Part shown: positions 55,138-64,000 of the stretch, piece by piece | Layout: each line of letters opens with the position of its first letter | How positions within the stretch are numbered: position 1 is the first letter of the stretch | DNA from: Paracoccus contaminans | GTDB lineage: Bacteria > Pseudomonadota > Alphaproteobacteria > Rhodobacterales > Rhodobacteraceae | DNA: 64,000 nt | Reading direction: 5' to 3' | Assembly (NCBI RefSeq): GCF_002105555.1 | Contig: NZ_CP020612.1 | Span: 124,001 to 188,000 of the forward strand | The notes under the pieces: model-generated | Told to the model about the DNA's origin: nothing | Database searches by the model: none | What the model saw: the letters and a program-made list of their open reading frames with translations, nothing else | Translations under genes and position numbers: made by a program

Positions 55138-56073
55138 ATGAGCAAAGCGCCCGAACCCGATCCCCGCCCTGCCCCCCCGCCCCGGCGCGGGGCGCGGCCC
55201 GGTCACGACCATCGTCCCGATTCGCCCGATGGCCCCGCCCCTTGGGCAGAGCCTGGCGCGGGCCAGCGCGCCGGCGCGCAGCGCAAGGCCAAAAAGCCCT
55301 CATGGGTGATCGACAAGGAACGGGCGCGGCGGGCGGCAGCGGCCGAGACGGTGTGGCTGTTCGGGCTGCATGCGGTGCGCGATGCCCTGGCCAATCCTGC
55401 GCGAACCAGGCTGCGGCTGGTGCTGACGCGCAACGCCGCTGACCGGCTGGGCGATGTGGTGGCGCAATCGGGCATGACGCCCGAGATCGTGGATGCGCGG
55501 GTCTTTGATCGCGACGTTCCCCTTGATCCCGGCAGCGTGCATCAGGGCGCCGCGGTCGAGGTCAGGCCGCTTGCCTGGGGCACGCTGGCCGAAATCGCGG
55601 CCGCCGGGCCGGGTCGGGCGCTGATCGTGGCGCTTGACCGGGTGACGGACCCTCACAATGTGGGCGCGATCCTGCGTTCGGCCGAGGTGTTCGGCGCCCG
55701 CGCCGTGATCGCCCCGCTGCGCCATGCCGCGCCCGAAACCGGCGCACTGGCCAAGACCGCATCGGGCGCGCTGGAGCGTCAGCCCTATGTGCGCGTGGCC
55801 AACCTTGCCGATGCGCTGAACCAGCTCAAGGCCATGGGCTATGTCGTGCTGGGGCTGGACGGGACAGGCACGGGCACGCTGGGGCAGGCGATCGCCGGGC
55901 TGGGGGGACGGCCCGTCTGCCTGGTGTTGGGGGCCGAAGGGCCGGGGCTGCGCGACAGGACGCTTGAAACCTGCGATCAGGTGGTGCGCATCCCCTATGC
56001 AGGGGAATTCGGATCGCTGAATGTATCGAACGCCGCCGCAGTGGCGCTTTATGCAGCAGCAAGCAGCACCTGA
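55138..56073 (+). CDS. rlmB: 23S rRNA 2'-O-methyltransferase RlmB-like (TrmH family)
   Basis: SPOUT-class ribose methyltransferase acting on 23S rRNA G2251 by family assignment, 311 residues. N-terminal ~60 residues are Pro/Arg-rich, then an L30e-like substrate domain (VWLFGLHAVRDALANPART), and the trefoil-knot methyltransferase: ALDRVTDPHNVGAILRSAEVFGA, LVLGAEGPGLRD and RIPYAGEFGSLNVSNAAAVALY (motifs 1-3). The start has AGGAGA six bases upstream. Preceded by tRNA-Tyr on the other strand. RlmB versus TrmH specificity is inferred from length and fusion. Confidence 0.9.
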   Translation: MSKAPEPDPRPAPPPRRGARPGHDHRPDSPDGPAPWAEPGAGQRAGAQRKAKKPSWVIDKERARRAAAAETVWLFGLHAVRDALANPARTRLRLVLTRNAADRLGDVVAQSGMTPEIVDARVFDRDVPLDPGSVHQGAAVEVRPLAWGTLAEIAAAGPGRALIVALDRVTDPHNVGAILRSAEVFGARAVIAPLRHAAPETGALAKTASGALERQPYVRVANLADALNQLKAMGYVVLGLDGTGTGTLGQAIAGLGGRPVCLVLGAEGPGLRDRTLETCDQVVRIPYAGEFGSLNVSNAAAVALYAAASST

Positions 56074-56155
56074 CCCGAGGGGACGGGGCCGTTTCCGCTC
56101 ACATCTGCTGGAAGCGGGTCAGGGGATCGTTGCAGCCGAGGGCGCGGGATGCCAG

Positions 56156-56611
56156 ATGCAAGGCATCATGCCGATTGTCCTGCGCCTGCCCCTGCCCTGC
56201 CGATCCCGCCTGCCCATGCTGGCTGCCGTCATGCTGATCGGCGCCCTGCCGGTGCTGGCTGATGACGCCATGGGCGGCGTCGACGTGGTCAGCCTGCGCG
56301 ACAGCGGCCGGCTGATCGAAGGCAAGACCGCCTTTTCAACCCAGTGGAAGGGTCGTGCCTGGACTTTCGCCAATGAGGCGAACCGCGCCGCCTTTGAATC
56401 CAATCCGCGCGCCTATGCGCCCGGCTTTGGCGGCAACTGCCCGGTGGCTCTCTCCGAAGGTCGCCGCCAGCCCGGATCGCCGCGTTTCGCCGTGGTGGTG
56501 GGCGGAACGCTTTATTTCACCTCGAACGGCGAGGCACGCGAACGGATGCAGTCCGATCCCCAGCCGGTTCTGGACCGGGCGGGCGCTGCATGGGGCAAGG
56601 GCCGCCGCTAG
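56156..56611 (+). CDS. Exported YHS-domain protein
   Basis: 151-residue protein with a hydrophobic signal peptide (MLAAVMLIGALPVLAD, ending around residue 37) and a YHS-like domain: VDVVSLRDSGRLIEGKTAFSTQWKGRAWTFANEANRAAFESNPRAYAPGFGGNCPVALSEG. The pattern (F..E..R..FE..P..Y.P.FGG.C) is the secreted YHS family, thought to bind metal or copper, though the function is not settled. It ends with a small stem-loop. The frame is open upstream; a start four codons later is also possible. Follows rlmB in the same direction. Confidence 0.8.
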   Translation: MQGIMPIVLRLPLPCRSRLPMLAAVMLIGALPVLADDAMGGVDVVSLRDSGRLIEGKTAFSTQWKGRAWTFANEANRAAFESNPRAYAPGFGGNCPVALSEGRRQPGSPRFAVVVGGTLYFTSNGEARERMQSDPQPVLDRAGAAWGKGRR

Positions 56612-56628
56612 ATCACCTTCGCGTGATC
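56611..56628 (+). terminator. Stem-loop at the end of the YHS gene
   Basis: GATCAC (56611-56616) pairs with GTGATC (56623-56628) around CTTCGC, beginning on the last base of the stop codon. No T-run follows, so it is a weak terminator or a 3'-end stabiliser. Confidence 0.35.
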
Positions 56629-56678
56629 CTACTGGAACCCCCAAGGGGTGATGCGCATTTACATCACGAACACGGCCC

Positions 56679-56749
56679 CGGAACGGTCATGTTCTGATCA
56701 CTGTCCCTCGTTCCGCGACTCGCGCCCGGTCAATGACCGGGCGCTTTTT
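56679..56749 (+). ncRNA. Candidate small RNA with intrinsic terminator
   Basis: Between the YHS gene and the leucine leader there is a compact structured segment. CGGAACG (56679-56685) pairs with CGTTCCG (56709-56715); immediately after follows a perfect terminator (56722-56749). No protein gene fits the strand and the terminator has no gene ending just before it. This looks like a short transcript ending at 56749, start unknown and no promoter assigned. Alternatively it is the 3' end of a longer YHS transcript. Confidence 0.35.
56722..56749 (+). terminator. Strong intrinsic terminator
   Basis: GCGCCCGGT (56722-56730) and ACCGGGCGC (56736-56744) form a nine-pair GC stem around loop CAATG, which itself can extend pairing, followed directly by TTTTT. 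The best terminator in the window, separating the YHS side from the leu leader. Confidence 0.9.
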
Positions 56750-56908
56750 ATCTGCCTGCACCCTTGGGGGATCAAGGATACTCATACCGCCGGCGCCGAT
56801 CCTGCGGGCTGTCCCGCCGGGTTGGTCAGGGCCGCTGTTCTCTCCGGCAGACGCCGGCCGGCCCCATTTTGGCCTTTCCAAGACGGCTGCCGCGCTTATA
56901 GTCGCCCC

Positions 56909-57013
56909 ATGACGCGAAGCATTCCCCTTCCTGCGCATCCCGCGACCGGCACCCAGCCGGGCGCGCGGGGCGTGGTCGTCCTTCGCGGTCTGCTGCTTCT
57001 TACGCTGCGCTGA
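56909..57013 (+). CDS. leuL: leu operon leader peptide
   Basis: 34-residue open frame (MTRSIPLPAHPATGTQPGAR, then GVVVLRGLLLLTLR) ending 75 bases before leuA. Residues 22-33 read V-V-V-L-R-G-L-L-L-L-T-L, i.e. three valine and six leucine codons near the end, the classical layout of a translation-sensing leader peptide: when charged tRNA-Leu is scarce the ribosome stalls on these codons and the downstream terminator does not form. Competing stem structures follow immediately (57012-57059). Too short for usual gene calling but well supported by position and composition. Confidence 0.85.
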   Translation: MTRSIPLPAHPATGTQPGARGVVVLRGLLLLTLR

Positions 57014-57059
57014 GCGGGTCCGCCGGGCCGCCGCTCAGGCAAGCGCAGAGCCCGGCTTT
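57012..57059 (+). promoter_or_regulatory. leuA attenuator (competing hairpins and terminator)
   Basis: Two mutually exclusive pairings are visible right after the leader peptide: GAGCGG (57012-57017) with CCGCTC (57031-57036), and GCCGGGC (57022-57028) with GCCCGGC (57050-57056) followed by TTTCCCT. The second is the terminator; the first, which overlaps it and the leader stop codon, would act against it when ribosomes stall. A ribosome binding site AAGGAAG (57074-57080) for leuA lies beyond the terminator, as in known leucine attenuators. Confidence 0.75.
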
Positions 57060-57088
57060 CCCTCGCCCATGCCAAGGAAGCACGATCC

Positions 57089-58666
57089 ATGACCAACCCC
57101 GCCCGCGATCCGTCCCGCGTCCTGATCTTTGACACCACCCTGCGCGATGGCGAACAATCGCCCGGCGCAACCATGTCCCATGCCGAAAAGCTGGAAATCG
57201 CCCAGATGCTGGACGAGATGGGCGTGGACATCATCGAGGCGGGCTTTCCCATCGCCTCGGAAGGCGATTTCGCCGCGGTGTCCGACATTGCCCGGCAGGC
57301 GCAGAACGCCGTCATCTGCGGCCTCGCGCGCGCCCAACTGCCCGACATCGACCGCTGCTGGGAAGCGGTGCGCCACGCTCGCCGCCCGCGCATTCATACC
57401 TTCATCGGCACGTCGCCCCTGCACCGGGCGATCCCCAACCTCGACATGGACCAGATGGCGGACCGCATCCACCAGACGGTCACCCATGCCCGTAACCTGT
57501 GCGACAACGTCCAGTGGTCGCCGATGGACGCGACGCGAACCGAACATGACTACCTGTGCCGGGTCGTGGAAATCGCGATCAAGGCGGGCGCCACGACGAT
57601 CAACATCCCCGACACCGTCGGCTATACCGCCCCGCGCGAATCGGCCGACCTGATCCGCATGCTGCTGGAGCGGGTGCCCGGCGCGGACGAGATCGTCTTT
57701 GCCACGCATTGCCACAACGATCTGGGCATGGCGACCGCCAACGCGCTGGCCGCGGTCGAGGCCGGCGCGCGCCAGATCGAATGCACGATCAATGGCCTGG
57801 GCGAGCGCGCCGGCAACACCGCGCTTGAGGAGGTGGTCATGGCGCTGAAGGTGCGCCATGACATCATGCCATTTTCCACCGGCATCGACACGCGCCGCAT
57901 CATGGGCATTTCCCGCCGCGTCGCGCAGGTCAGCGGTTTTCCCGTCCAGTTCAACAAGGCGATTGTCGGTAAGAACGCTTTCCTGCACGAATCGGGCATT
58001 CATCAGGACGGCGTTCTGAAGAACGTCGAGACGTTCGAGATCATGCGCCCCGCCGATATCGGCCTGAACGAGGCCAACATCGCCATGGGCAAGCATTCGG
58101 GCCGCGCCGCGCTGCGCGCCAAGCTGGCCGATCTGGGCTATGAGCTGGGCGACAACCAGCTGAAGGACGTGTTCGTGCGCTTCAAGGCGCTGGCCGACCG
58201 CAAGAAGGAGGTCCATGACGACGACCTGGTCGCCCTGATGCAGGACAGCATGGCGAACACCGACACCGACTATCTCCAGGTCCGCAAGCTGCGTGTCGTC
58301 TGCGGCGGGGGCGAGCCGGCGATGGCCACCCTGACCATGGTCGTCGGCGATGCCGAGCGGACCGAGACGCGGCAGGGCGACGGCCCGGTGGACGCCGCCT
58401 TCAACGCGGTGGACGCGATGTTCGACCATCACGCGACGCTGCAGCTGTATCAGGTCCATGCCGTGACCGAAGGCACCGATGCGCAGGCGACGGTCAGCGT
58501 CCGGCTGGAAGAGGACGGGCGCATCGCCACCGGGCAGGCAGCCGACACCGATACGATCCTTGCCTCGGTCAAGGCCTATACGGGCGCGCTGAACCGCCTG
58601 AAGGTGCGCCGGGAAAAGACGGCGCCCGATGCGGACGCCAAGCAGGTGTCGATGTATTCGCACTGA
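57089..58666 (+). CDS. leuA: 2-isopropylmalate synthase
   Basis: First committed enzyme of leucine synthesis (acetyl-CoA plus 2-oxoisovalerate), 525 residues. Catalytic TIM barrel: LIFDTTLRDGEQSPGATMSHAEK (residues ~11-33), VDIIEAGFPIASEGDF, DTVGYTAP, THCHNDLGMATANALA (metal HxH) and INGLGERAGNTALEEVVMAL; HESGIHQDGVLKN follows. The C-terminal regulatory domain (from ~residue 390, LRVVCGGGEPAMATLTM) mediates leucine feedback. AAGGAAG eight bases before the ATG. Controlled by the upstream attenuator and probably by leucine itself. Confidence 0.96.
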   Translation: MTNPARDPSRVLIFDTTLRDGEQSPGATMSHAEKLEIAQMLDEMGVDIIEAGFPIASEGDFAAVSDIARQAQNAVICGLARAQLPDIDRCWEAVRHARRPRIHTFIGTSPLHRAIPNLDMDQMADRIHQTVTHARNLCDNVQWSPMDATRTEHDYLCRVVEIAIKAGATTINIPDTVGYTAPRESADLIRMLLERVPGADEIVFATHCHNDLGMATANALAAVEAGARQIECTINGLGERAGNTALEEVVMALKVRHDIMPFSTGIDTRRIMGISRRVAQVSGFPVQFNKAIVGKNAFLHESGIHQDGVLKNVETFEIMRPADIGLNEANIAMGKHSGRAALRAKLADLGYELGDNQLKDVFVRFKALADRKKEVHDDDLVALMQDSMANTDTDYLQVRKLRVVCGGGEPAMATLTMVVGDAERTETRQGDGPVDAAFNAVDAMFDHHATLQLYQVHAVTEGTDAQATVSVRLEEDGRIATGQAADTDTILASVKAYTGALNRLKVRREKTAPDADAKQVSMYSH

Positions 58667-58673
58667 TCGGCAG

Positions 58674-58704
58674 GATGGGCGCCCCTAAAGAAGTGGCGCC
58701 CATC
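58674..58704. terminator. Stem-loop between leuA and the acyltransferase pseudogene
   Basis: GATGGGCGCC (58674-58683), loop CCTAAAGAAGT, GGCGCCCATC (58695-58704): perfect 10-bp stem eight bases after the leuA stop. The right arm lies inside the last codons of the convergent acyltransferase frame, so the structure can terminate leuA transcripts although only GGTT follows. Confidence 0.65.
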
Positions 58705-59662
58705 GGTTCAGCCTGATGACGACCGGCGCCGCCAGCAAACACAGGATGATCGAGCCGAGGAACACCGTGACCGATCCGGCGCCGCCGGCCTGCAGCGTGA
58801 TCTGAAACAGCGGGTGCAGCAGAAAGATGCAGGTCGCGGCATGAGCAAGATTCTTGCCATGCCCGCGCAATTCGGCCTGGCGCATCAGCATGAACAGCAA
58901 GGGGCTGACCACGAACAGGCTGAGATACATGTCGTTGCCGTTCCGCTCCATCTGTGTTGCTACCGCAGCTTCGATGCCAAGGCCGGCCAGGCCGAGCGCG
59001 AGAATGATGCCCTTGCCGCGCAACCGCGAAAGGCGGGCCTGCTCGCGTGCGATCAGAACGCCCAGGGTCAGGAAGGGAAAGGCGAAGAACAAGGCGTTGC
59101 GGGTATATTTGGGATCGTCCAGCCTGAGCGCCCAGGGCCCTTGGTCGACAAGGTTCAGACGGCCCGCATATTGCAGCGCGACCCCGATGACGAAAAGCGT
59201 CAGCGCCGCGGCCAGCAACCCCCGCGATGAAGACAGCACGGGCCTGACGGCAAGAAAGATCGCCGCGCCGACGACCAGCGCCACCAGATACTACAGGTGA
59301 TACCAGCCCTTGAGCAGCTCGGCCGCCGAGGATTTCAGCGTTCCGTGATCGAAATCGAACCACCAGCCCGCATAAACCATCGTCCAGATGGCCCACATCG
59401 ACAGGATACGCGTGAACCACGCCGTTCCCTGTAGGGCAAGCTGCCGCTCCAGATAGAAGCCGGTGATGACGAAGAAGGTGGGCACCGCAATCCGGAACAG
59501 ACCGTTCTTCAGGAAAACCTGGATCCCCGCGACATGATCGGCCAGCAGATTCGCATGAAGCCCGGCGACCATGGCAGCCAGAACCAACTTCAAGAGGTCA
59601 AGGGACAGGTTGCGGCTTTCGCCCTGTGGGATGATGCGTGCCGGTGCTGAAACAGTCGTCAT
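58685..59662 (-). pseudogene. Acyltransferase 3 family membrane protein, interrupted by an in-frame TAG
   Basis: 325-codon frame for an acyltransferase 3 (OafA/NRPS-like) integral membrane protein that would O-acylate a cell-surface polysaccharide. N-terminal features: RNLSLDLLKLVLAAMVAGLHANLL, FRIAVPTFFVITGFYLERQL, then LKGWYHL; after a TAG codon at 59291-59293 the same frame continues YLVALVVGAAIFL and runs to 58685 with eight further hydrophobic stretches (LHPLFQITLQ near the end, NRWAPLL final). At this point the family normally has HLWYL, and TAG is one base from TGG (Trp), so a single nonsense mutation is the simplest explanation. Both parts could only act if read through or if TAG is a sequencing error. 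Confidence 0.8.
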
Positions 59663-59727
59663 GCCGGGGCCCTGTGCTTGCGGGGCCTGCGGCCCGGTTT
59701 TGCCCGGTGTGCAGCACCCCGGCCTGA

Positions 59728-60969
<1,242 letters not shown>

Positions 60970-60979
60970 GGCGCCTTGG

Positions 60980-61969
60980 ATGGCGCGCCGCAGCCATGAC
61001 TATGCCACGCCGGTGCGCCGCATCCTGGTGGCGCTGCTGGTGCTTGTCCTGCTGGGCGTGTTCCTGTTCTGGCGCATCGACAGCCTGCGGGCGGAACGGA
61101 TGCGCGCCGCCATCGTGGACCGCCTCGTGCCCTCGCTGGAATGGGTGATGGCGCCGGTGACGGCGGCCAGCCGCATGGCGGCGGGGTTCCAGTCCTATCA
61201 GCGGCTCTATCAGCAGAACCAGGAACTGCGGCGCGAGCTGCAGAAGATGTCCGCCTGGAAAGAGGCGGCGGTCCAGCTTGAACAGGAAAACGCCAAGCTG
61301 CTGGCGCAGAACAATGTGCGGCTGGACCCGGCGCTCACCTCGGTCTCGGGGGTGGTGACGGCCGATTCAGGCACCGCCTTCCGCCAGTCGGTGCTGGTGA
61401 ACCGGGGCGCGCGCGACGGCATCCTGGACGGCTGGGCGACGATGGACGGGCTGGGGCTGGTGGGGCGGATCACCGGCGTCGGGCAGACCACCAGCCGGGT
61501 GATGCTGCTGACCGATCCATCCTCGCGCCTGCCGGTGACGATCCAGCCCTCGGGCCAGCGGGCCTTGCTGACGGGGGACAATACGGCCCTGCCCTATCTC
61601 GACTTCATGGAATCGCCCGAGGATGTGCGCCCCGGCGACCGGGTCGTGTCGTCGGGGGATGGCGGGCTGTTTCCGCCGGGGCTGCTGGTCGGGCAGGCGG
61701 TGCAGGCGTCCGACCGCCGCATGCGCGTGCGGCTGGCGGCCGATTACGGCCGGCTTGAATTCCTGCGCGTCCTGCGCAGCCGCCCGGCCGAGCCGCTGGC
61801 CGACGAAGGCGCGCTGATCCCGCCCCCGCCGCCCGGCTTCATCGGCCCGCCCTTGCCGCCCAGGCCCCTGCCCTCGCCCCTGATCGGCGCCGAGGCGGGC
61901 ACGGGCCTGCAGTCTGCGGGCCTTTCGCCAGCGCCCGATGCGGACCGGGAACCGCAGTCCGAGGACTGA
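60980..61969 (+). CDS. mreC: Rod shape-determining protein MreC
   Basis: Bitopic scaffold of the elongasome, 329 residues. Short cytosolic start, membrane helix ILVALLVLVLLGVFLFW (residues ~14-31), a coiled-coil (YQRLYQQNQELRRELQKMSAWKEAAVQLEQENAKLLAQN, ~72-112) and the periplasmic beta-barrel-like core (VLVNRGARDGILDGWATMDGLGLVGRITGVG, PYLDFMESPEDVRPGDRVVSSGDGGLFPPGLLVGQA). The last ~55 residues are Pro-rich. Ten bases after mreB. Confidence 0.95.
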   Translation: MARRSHDYATPVRRILVALLVLVLLGVFLFWRIDSLRAERMRAAIVDRLVPSLEWVMAPVTAASRMAAGFQSYQRLYQQNQELRRELQKMSAWKEAAVQLEQENAKLLAQNNVRLDPALTSVSGVVTADSGTAFRQSVLVNRGARDGILDGWATMDGLGLVGRITGVGQTTSRVMLLTDPSSRLPVTIQPSGQRALLTGDNTALPYLDFMESPEDVRPGDRVVSSGDGGLFPPGLLVGQAVQASDRRMRVRLAADYGRLEFLRVLRSRPAEPLADEGALIPPPPPGFIGPPLPPRPLPSPLIGAEAGTGLQSAGLSPAPDADREPQSED

Positions 61970-61973
61970 GCCG

Positions 61974-62513
61974 ATGGCCGCCACACCGCGCCAGCGCAGA
62001 TTGCTGGGTCAACTGTCCTATCTGCTGGCGGCGCTGGCGCTGCTGGTGGCCTCGCTCCTGCCGCTCTCGCCCGGCGCGGTCGGCTGGCCCGGCCCCGACT
62101 GGCTGCTGGCGCTGACCTTTGCCTGGGTGCTGCGCCGGCCCGAGCAGGTGCCGGTGCTGGCCTTGGCCGCGGTGATGCTGGCGGCGGACATGCTGCTGCT
62201 GCGCCCGCTGGGGCTTGGCGCGGCGATCGCCGTCGCCGCGACCGAGGCCGCGCGCCGGCGCGAACAGCGCTGGGCGGAACGGGGCTTTGCGGCCGAATGG
62301 CTGCGGGTGGCCGCATTGATGGCGATGATGGTGCTGGCGGCGCGGGTGCTGCATGTGCTGTTCGTGATCCCCGCGACGCTGGCGCCGCTGCCCGCTTTCG
62401 GGCAGGATGTCATGCGGCTGATCGCGACGGTCGGCGCCTATCCGGTCGTCGTCGCGCTTGCGCGCGCGCTGGGTCTGCGCCGCGCCGCCCCGGCAGAGAT
62501 GGACCTGGTCTGA
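61974..62513 (+). CDS. mreD: Rod shape-determining protein MreD
   Basis: Integral membrane component of the elongasome, 179 residues with five or so hydrophobic helices (LSYLLAALALLVASLLPL; LLALTFAWVL; VPVLALAAVMLAADMLLLRPLGLGAA; LMAMMVLAARVLHVLFV and a last one). The GxxLLRPLGLGA segment (ADMLLLRPLGLGAAIAVAATEAAR) is typical of alphaproteobacterial MreD. Four bases after mreC and three before mrdA. The canonical start was taken, 36 bases inside the longer open frame. Confidence 0.9.
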   Translation: MAATPRQRRLLGQLSYLLAALALLVASLLPLSPGAVGWPGPDWLLALTFAWVLRRPEQVPVLALAAVMLAADMLLLRPLGLGAAIAVAATEAARRREQRWAERGFAAEWLRVAALMAMMVLAARVLHVLFVIPATLAPLPAFGQDVMRLIATVGAYPVVVALARALGLRRAAPAEMDLV

Positions 62514-62516
62514 GCG

Positions 62517-64000
62517 ATGAAGAAATCCGCCCGCGAGATCGGCGACAGCGCCCGCCAGATCACCCGCCGCGGCCTGATGCTGGGCGGGATCCAGGCGGCT
62601 GTCATCGCCACGCTGGGCTGGCGGCTCAAGACGATGCAGCTTGACCGCGCGGACGAGTTCCGGCTGCTGTCGGACGGCAACTCGATCAAGCTGCGCCTGC
62701 TGCCGCCGGCGCGCGGGCTGATCCATGACCGCAACGGCGTGCTGCTGGCGGGAAACGAGGCGAACTACCGCGCCACCATCACCGCCGAAGAGGCGGGCAA
62801 CCCGGCCCTGGTGATCGCCCGGCTGCGCCACCTTATCCCGATGACCGACAGCGCGGTCGCCGCGCTGCTGTCCGAAATCGACCGGCGCAGCGCCATCACC
62901 CCGGTGATCGTGGCCGACCGGCTCAGCTGGGAACAGTTTTCCTCGATCGCCGTGAACGCCCCGGCGCTGCCCGGCGTGTCGCCTGAATCGGGTCTGTCGC
63001 GGTCCTATCCGCGGGGCAGCGATTTCGCCCATGTGCTGGGTTATGTCGGGCCGGTATCCGATTACGACCTGTCCAGGATGGAAAACCCCGATCCGGTCCT
63101 GATGCTGCCCGAATTCCAGCTGGGCAAGCTGGGGGTCGAGGCCAAGCTCGAGACGCTGCTGCGCGGCAAGGCGGGCACCCGCAAGGTCGAGGTCAACAGC
63201 GCCGGGCGCGAGATGCGCGAGCTTGAGCGGGTCGAGGGCAAGCAGGGCGAGACGGTCCAGATGACGCTGGATGCCGCATTGCAGAACTTTGCGATGCAGC
63301 GCCTGGGCCAGGAATCAGCGGCCGCGGTCGTGCTCGACGTGCAGAGCGGCGACATCCTAGCCAGCGCCTCGGCGCCCAGCTTTGATCCCAACCTGTTCGT
63401 GCGCGGGATATCGGGGCCGGATTACAGGGCGCTGATGGAACATGACCACCGCCCGCTGGCCGACAAGACGGTGCAGGGGGTCTATCCGCCCGGCTCGACC
63501 TTCAAGCTGGTGACGCTGCTGGCGGGGCTGGAATCGGGGCTGATCAATGGCGGCTCGCATTTCTACTGTCCGGGCTACACTACCGTCGCAGGACGGCGCT
63601 TTCACTGCTGGAGCAGGGGCGGCCATGGCACGGTGGGGCCGGTGCAGAGCCTCGAACATTCCTGCGACGTGTTCTTTTACGAACTAGCGCAGAAGATCGG
63701 CATCGACCGGATCGCCGATATGGCCCGCCGCCTGGGGGTCGGCGTGCGGCCCGACCTGCCGATGTCGGCCATCGCCGAGGGCATCGCCCCCGACCGGGCA
63801 TGGAAAATGCAGCGCCACGGGCAGGAATGGCAGATCGGCGATTCGCTGAACGCCTCGATCGGGCAGGGCTACGTCCTGGCCTCGCCGCTGCAACTGGCCG
63901 TCATGGTGGCGCGCGTCGCCAGCGGCCGGATGGTCGAGCCGCGGCTGGTGCGCGCGCTTGACGGCGCGCCCCAGCCCGCCCCCGACTTCGCCCCGCTGGA
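62517..64000 (+). CDS. mrdA: Penicillin-binding protein 2 (3' partial)
   Basis: Elongasome transpeptidase PBP2, continuing past the right edge; 494 codons are present. Begins MKKSARIGDSARQITRRGLMLGG with one membrane helix (IQAAVIATLGWRLK, ~residues 26-42), then the dimerisation/pedestal domain (LLPPARGLIHDRNGVLLAGNEANY; SYPRGSDFAHVLGYVG) and the transpeptidase domain with S327-T-F-K330 in YPPGSTFKLVTLLAG, the SxN-like EHSCD, and LNASIGQGYVLASPLQLA. The KTG motif lies in part after the window. Three bases after mreD. It was found by reading the frame directly. Confidence 0.95.
   Translation, partial: MKKSAREIGDSARQITRRGLMLGGIQAAVIATLGWRLKTMQLDRADEFRLLSDGNSIKLRLLPPARGLIHDRNGVLLAGNEANYRATITAEEAGNPALVIARLRHLIPMTDSAVAALLSEIDRRSAITPVIVADRLSWEQFSSIAVNAPALPGVSPESGLSRSYPRGSDFAHVLGYVGPVSDYDLSRMENPDPVLMLPEFQLGKLGVEAKLETLLRGKAGTRKVEVNSAGREMRELERVEGKQGETVQMTLDAALQNFAMQRLGQESAAAVVLDVQSGDILASASAPSFDPNLFVRGISGPDYRALMEHDHRPLADKTVQGVYPPGSTFKLVTLLAGLESGLINGGSHFYCPGYTTVAGRRFHCWSRGGHGTVGPVQSLEHSCDVFFYELAQKIGIDRIADMARRLGVGVRPDLPMSAIAEGIAPDRAWKMQRHGQEWQIGDSLNASIGQGYVLASPLQLAVMVARVASGRMVEPRLVRALDGAPQPAPDFAPL

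Noticed and set aside
57035..58663. 542-residue minus-strand open frame
   Set aside because: Antisense to leuA over its whole length; no motif.

Overview
The window is a chromosomal segment of a very GC-rich alphaproteobacterium, most likely a Rhodobacteraceae member close to Paracoccus. The evidence is the base composition, the many ATGA stop/start overlaps, and family-typical genes and gene orders: DUF2125, DUF3572, DUF2948 and UPF0262 proteins, murA-DUF2948-hisD-UPF0262, a short hisG with hisZ and hisS, class II FBPase glpX, and leuA near mreBCD-mrdA. No insertion sequence, prophage or CRISPR array was seen. Nearly every base is accounted for by housekeeping genes in short operons; the first and last genes are cut by the window edges.

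Layout. 1-3.8 kb: polar amino-acid ABC importer (binding protein cut at its 5' end, two permeases) with a glutamine-synthetase-like ligase. 3.8-6.3 kb: GT8-like glycosyltransferase, ChaC-type gamma-glutamylcyclotransferase, DUF2125 protein. 6.3-12.9 kb: tyrA-hisC (minus), then queA-MFS-DUF924 and lpd (plus). 13-16.3 kb: lipoprotein esterase, proB-obg. 16.5-20 kb: a signalling locus with an H-NOX sensor overlapping an HNOBA-GGDEF cyclase, a DUF3572 gene, and a divergent PleD-like cyclase whose receivers look inactive. 20.7-24.5 kb: cysS-cimA-phytoene-synthase-like operon. 24.9 kb: tRNA-Glu. 25.4-29.3 kb: recJ, glpX, bolA, a J-domain protein. 29.4-31.8 kb: two cyclophilins and pgk. 31.9-36.5 kb: Hint-domain membrane protein, class I aldolase, ftsY, small genes. 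36.5-40.6 kb: hisG-hisZ-hisS, slyX, DUF4177-like gene. 40.8-46.5 kb: gatB, membrane alpha/beta hydrolase plus cytochrome P450, group III truncated haemoglobin, tRNA-Thr. 46.6-52.9 kb: murA (frameshifted here), DUF2948, GNAT, hisD, UPF0262, LMW phosphatase, then hisH-hisB on the minus strand. 53-56.6 kb: low-complexity glycosyltransferase, tRNA-Tyr, rlmB, YHS protein. 56.7-64 kb: candidate small RNA, leucine leader peptide with attenuator, leuA, a nonsense-interrupted acyltransferase, and mreB-mreC-mreD-mrdA (cut by the right edge).

How genes work together. Histidine biosynthesis is scattered over four places (hisC; hisG/hisZ with hisS; hisD; hisH-hisB). Branched-chain synthesis is represented by cimA and leuA, the latter behind a classical Leu/Val-codon attenuator. 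glpX, the class I aldolase and pgk cover lower glycolysis/gluconeogenesis. murA and mreBCD-mrdA serve the cell wall and cell shape. The most notable points are the H-NOX/HNOBA-GGDEF/degenerate-PleD locus, the murA frameshift exactly at the catalytic cysteine, the amber codon in the acyltransferase, and the structured DNA upstream of leuA. All functional calls come from reading the sequence and remembered family motifs; no search was run.
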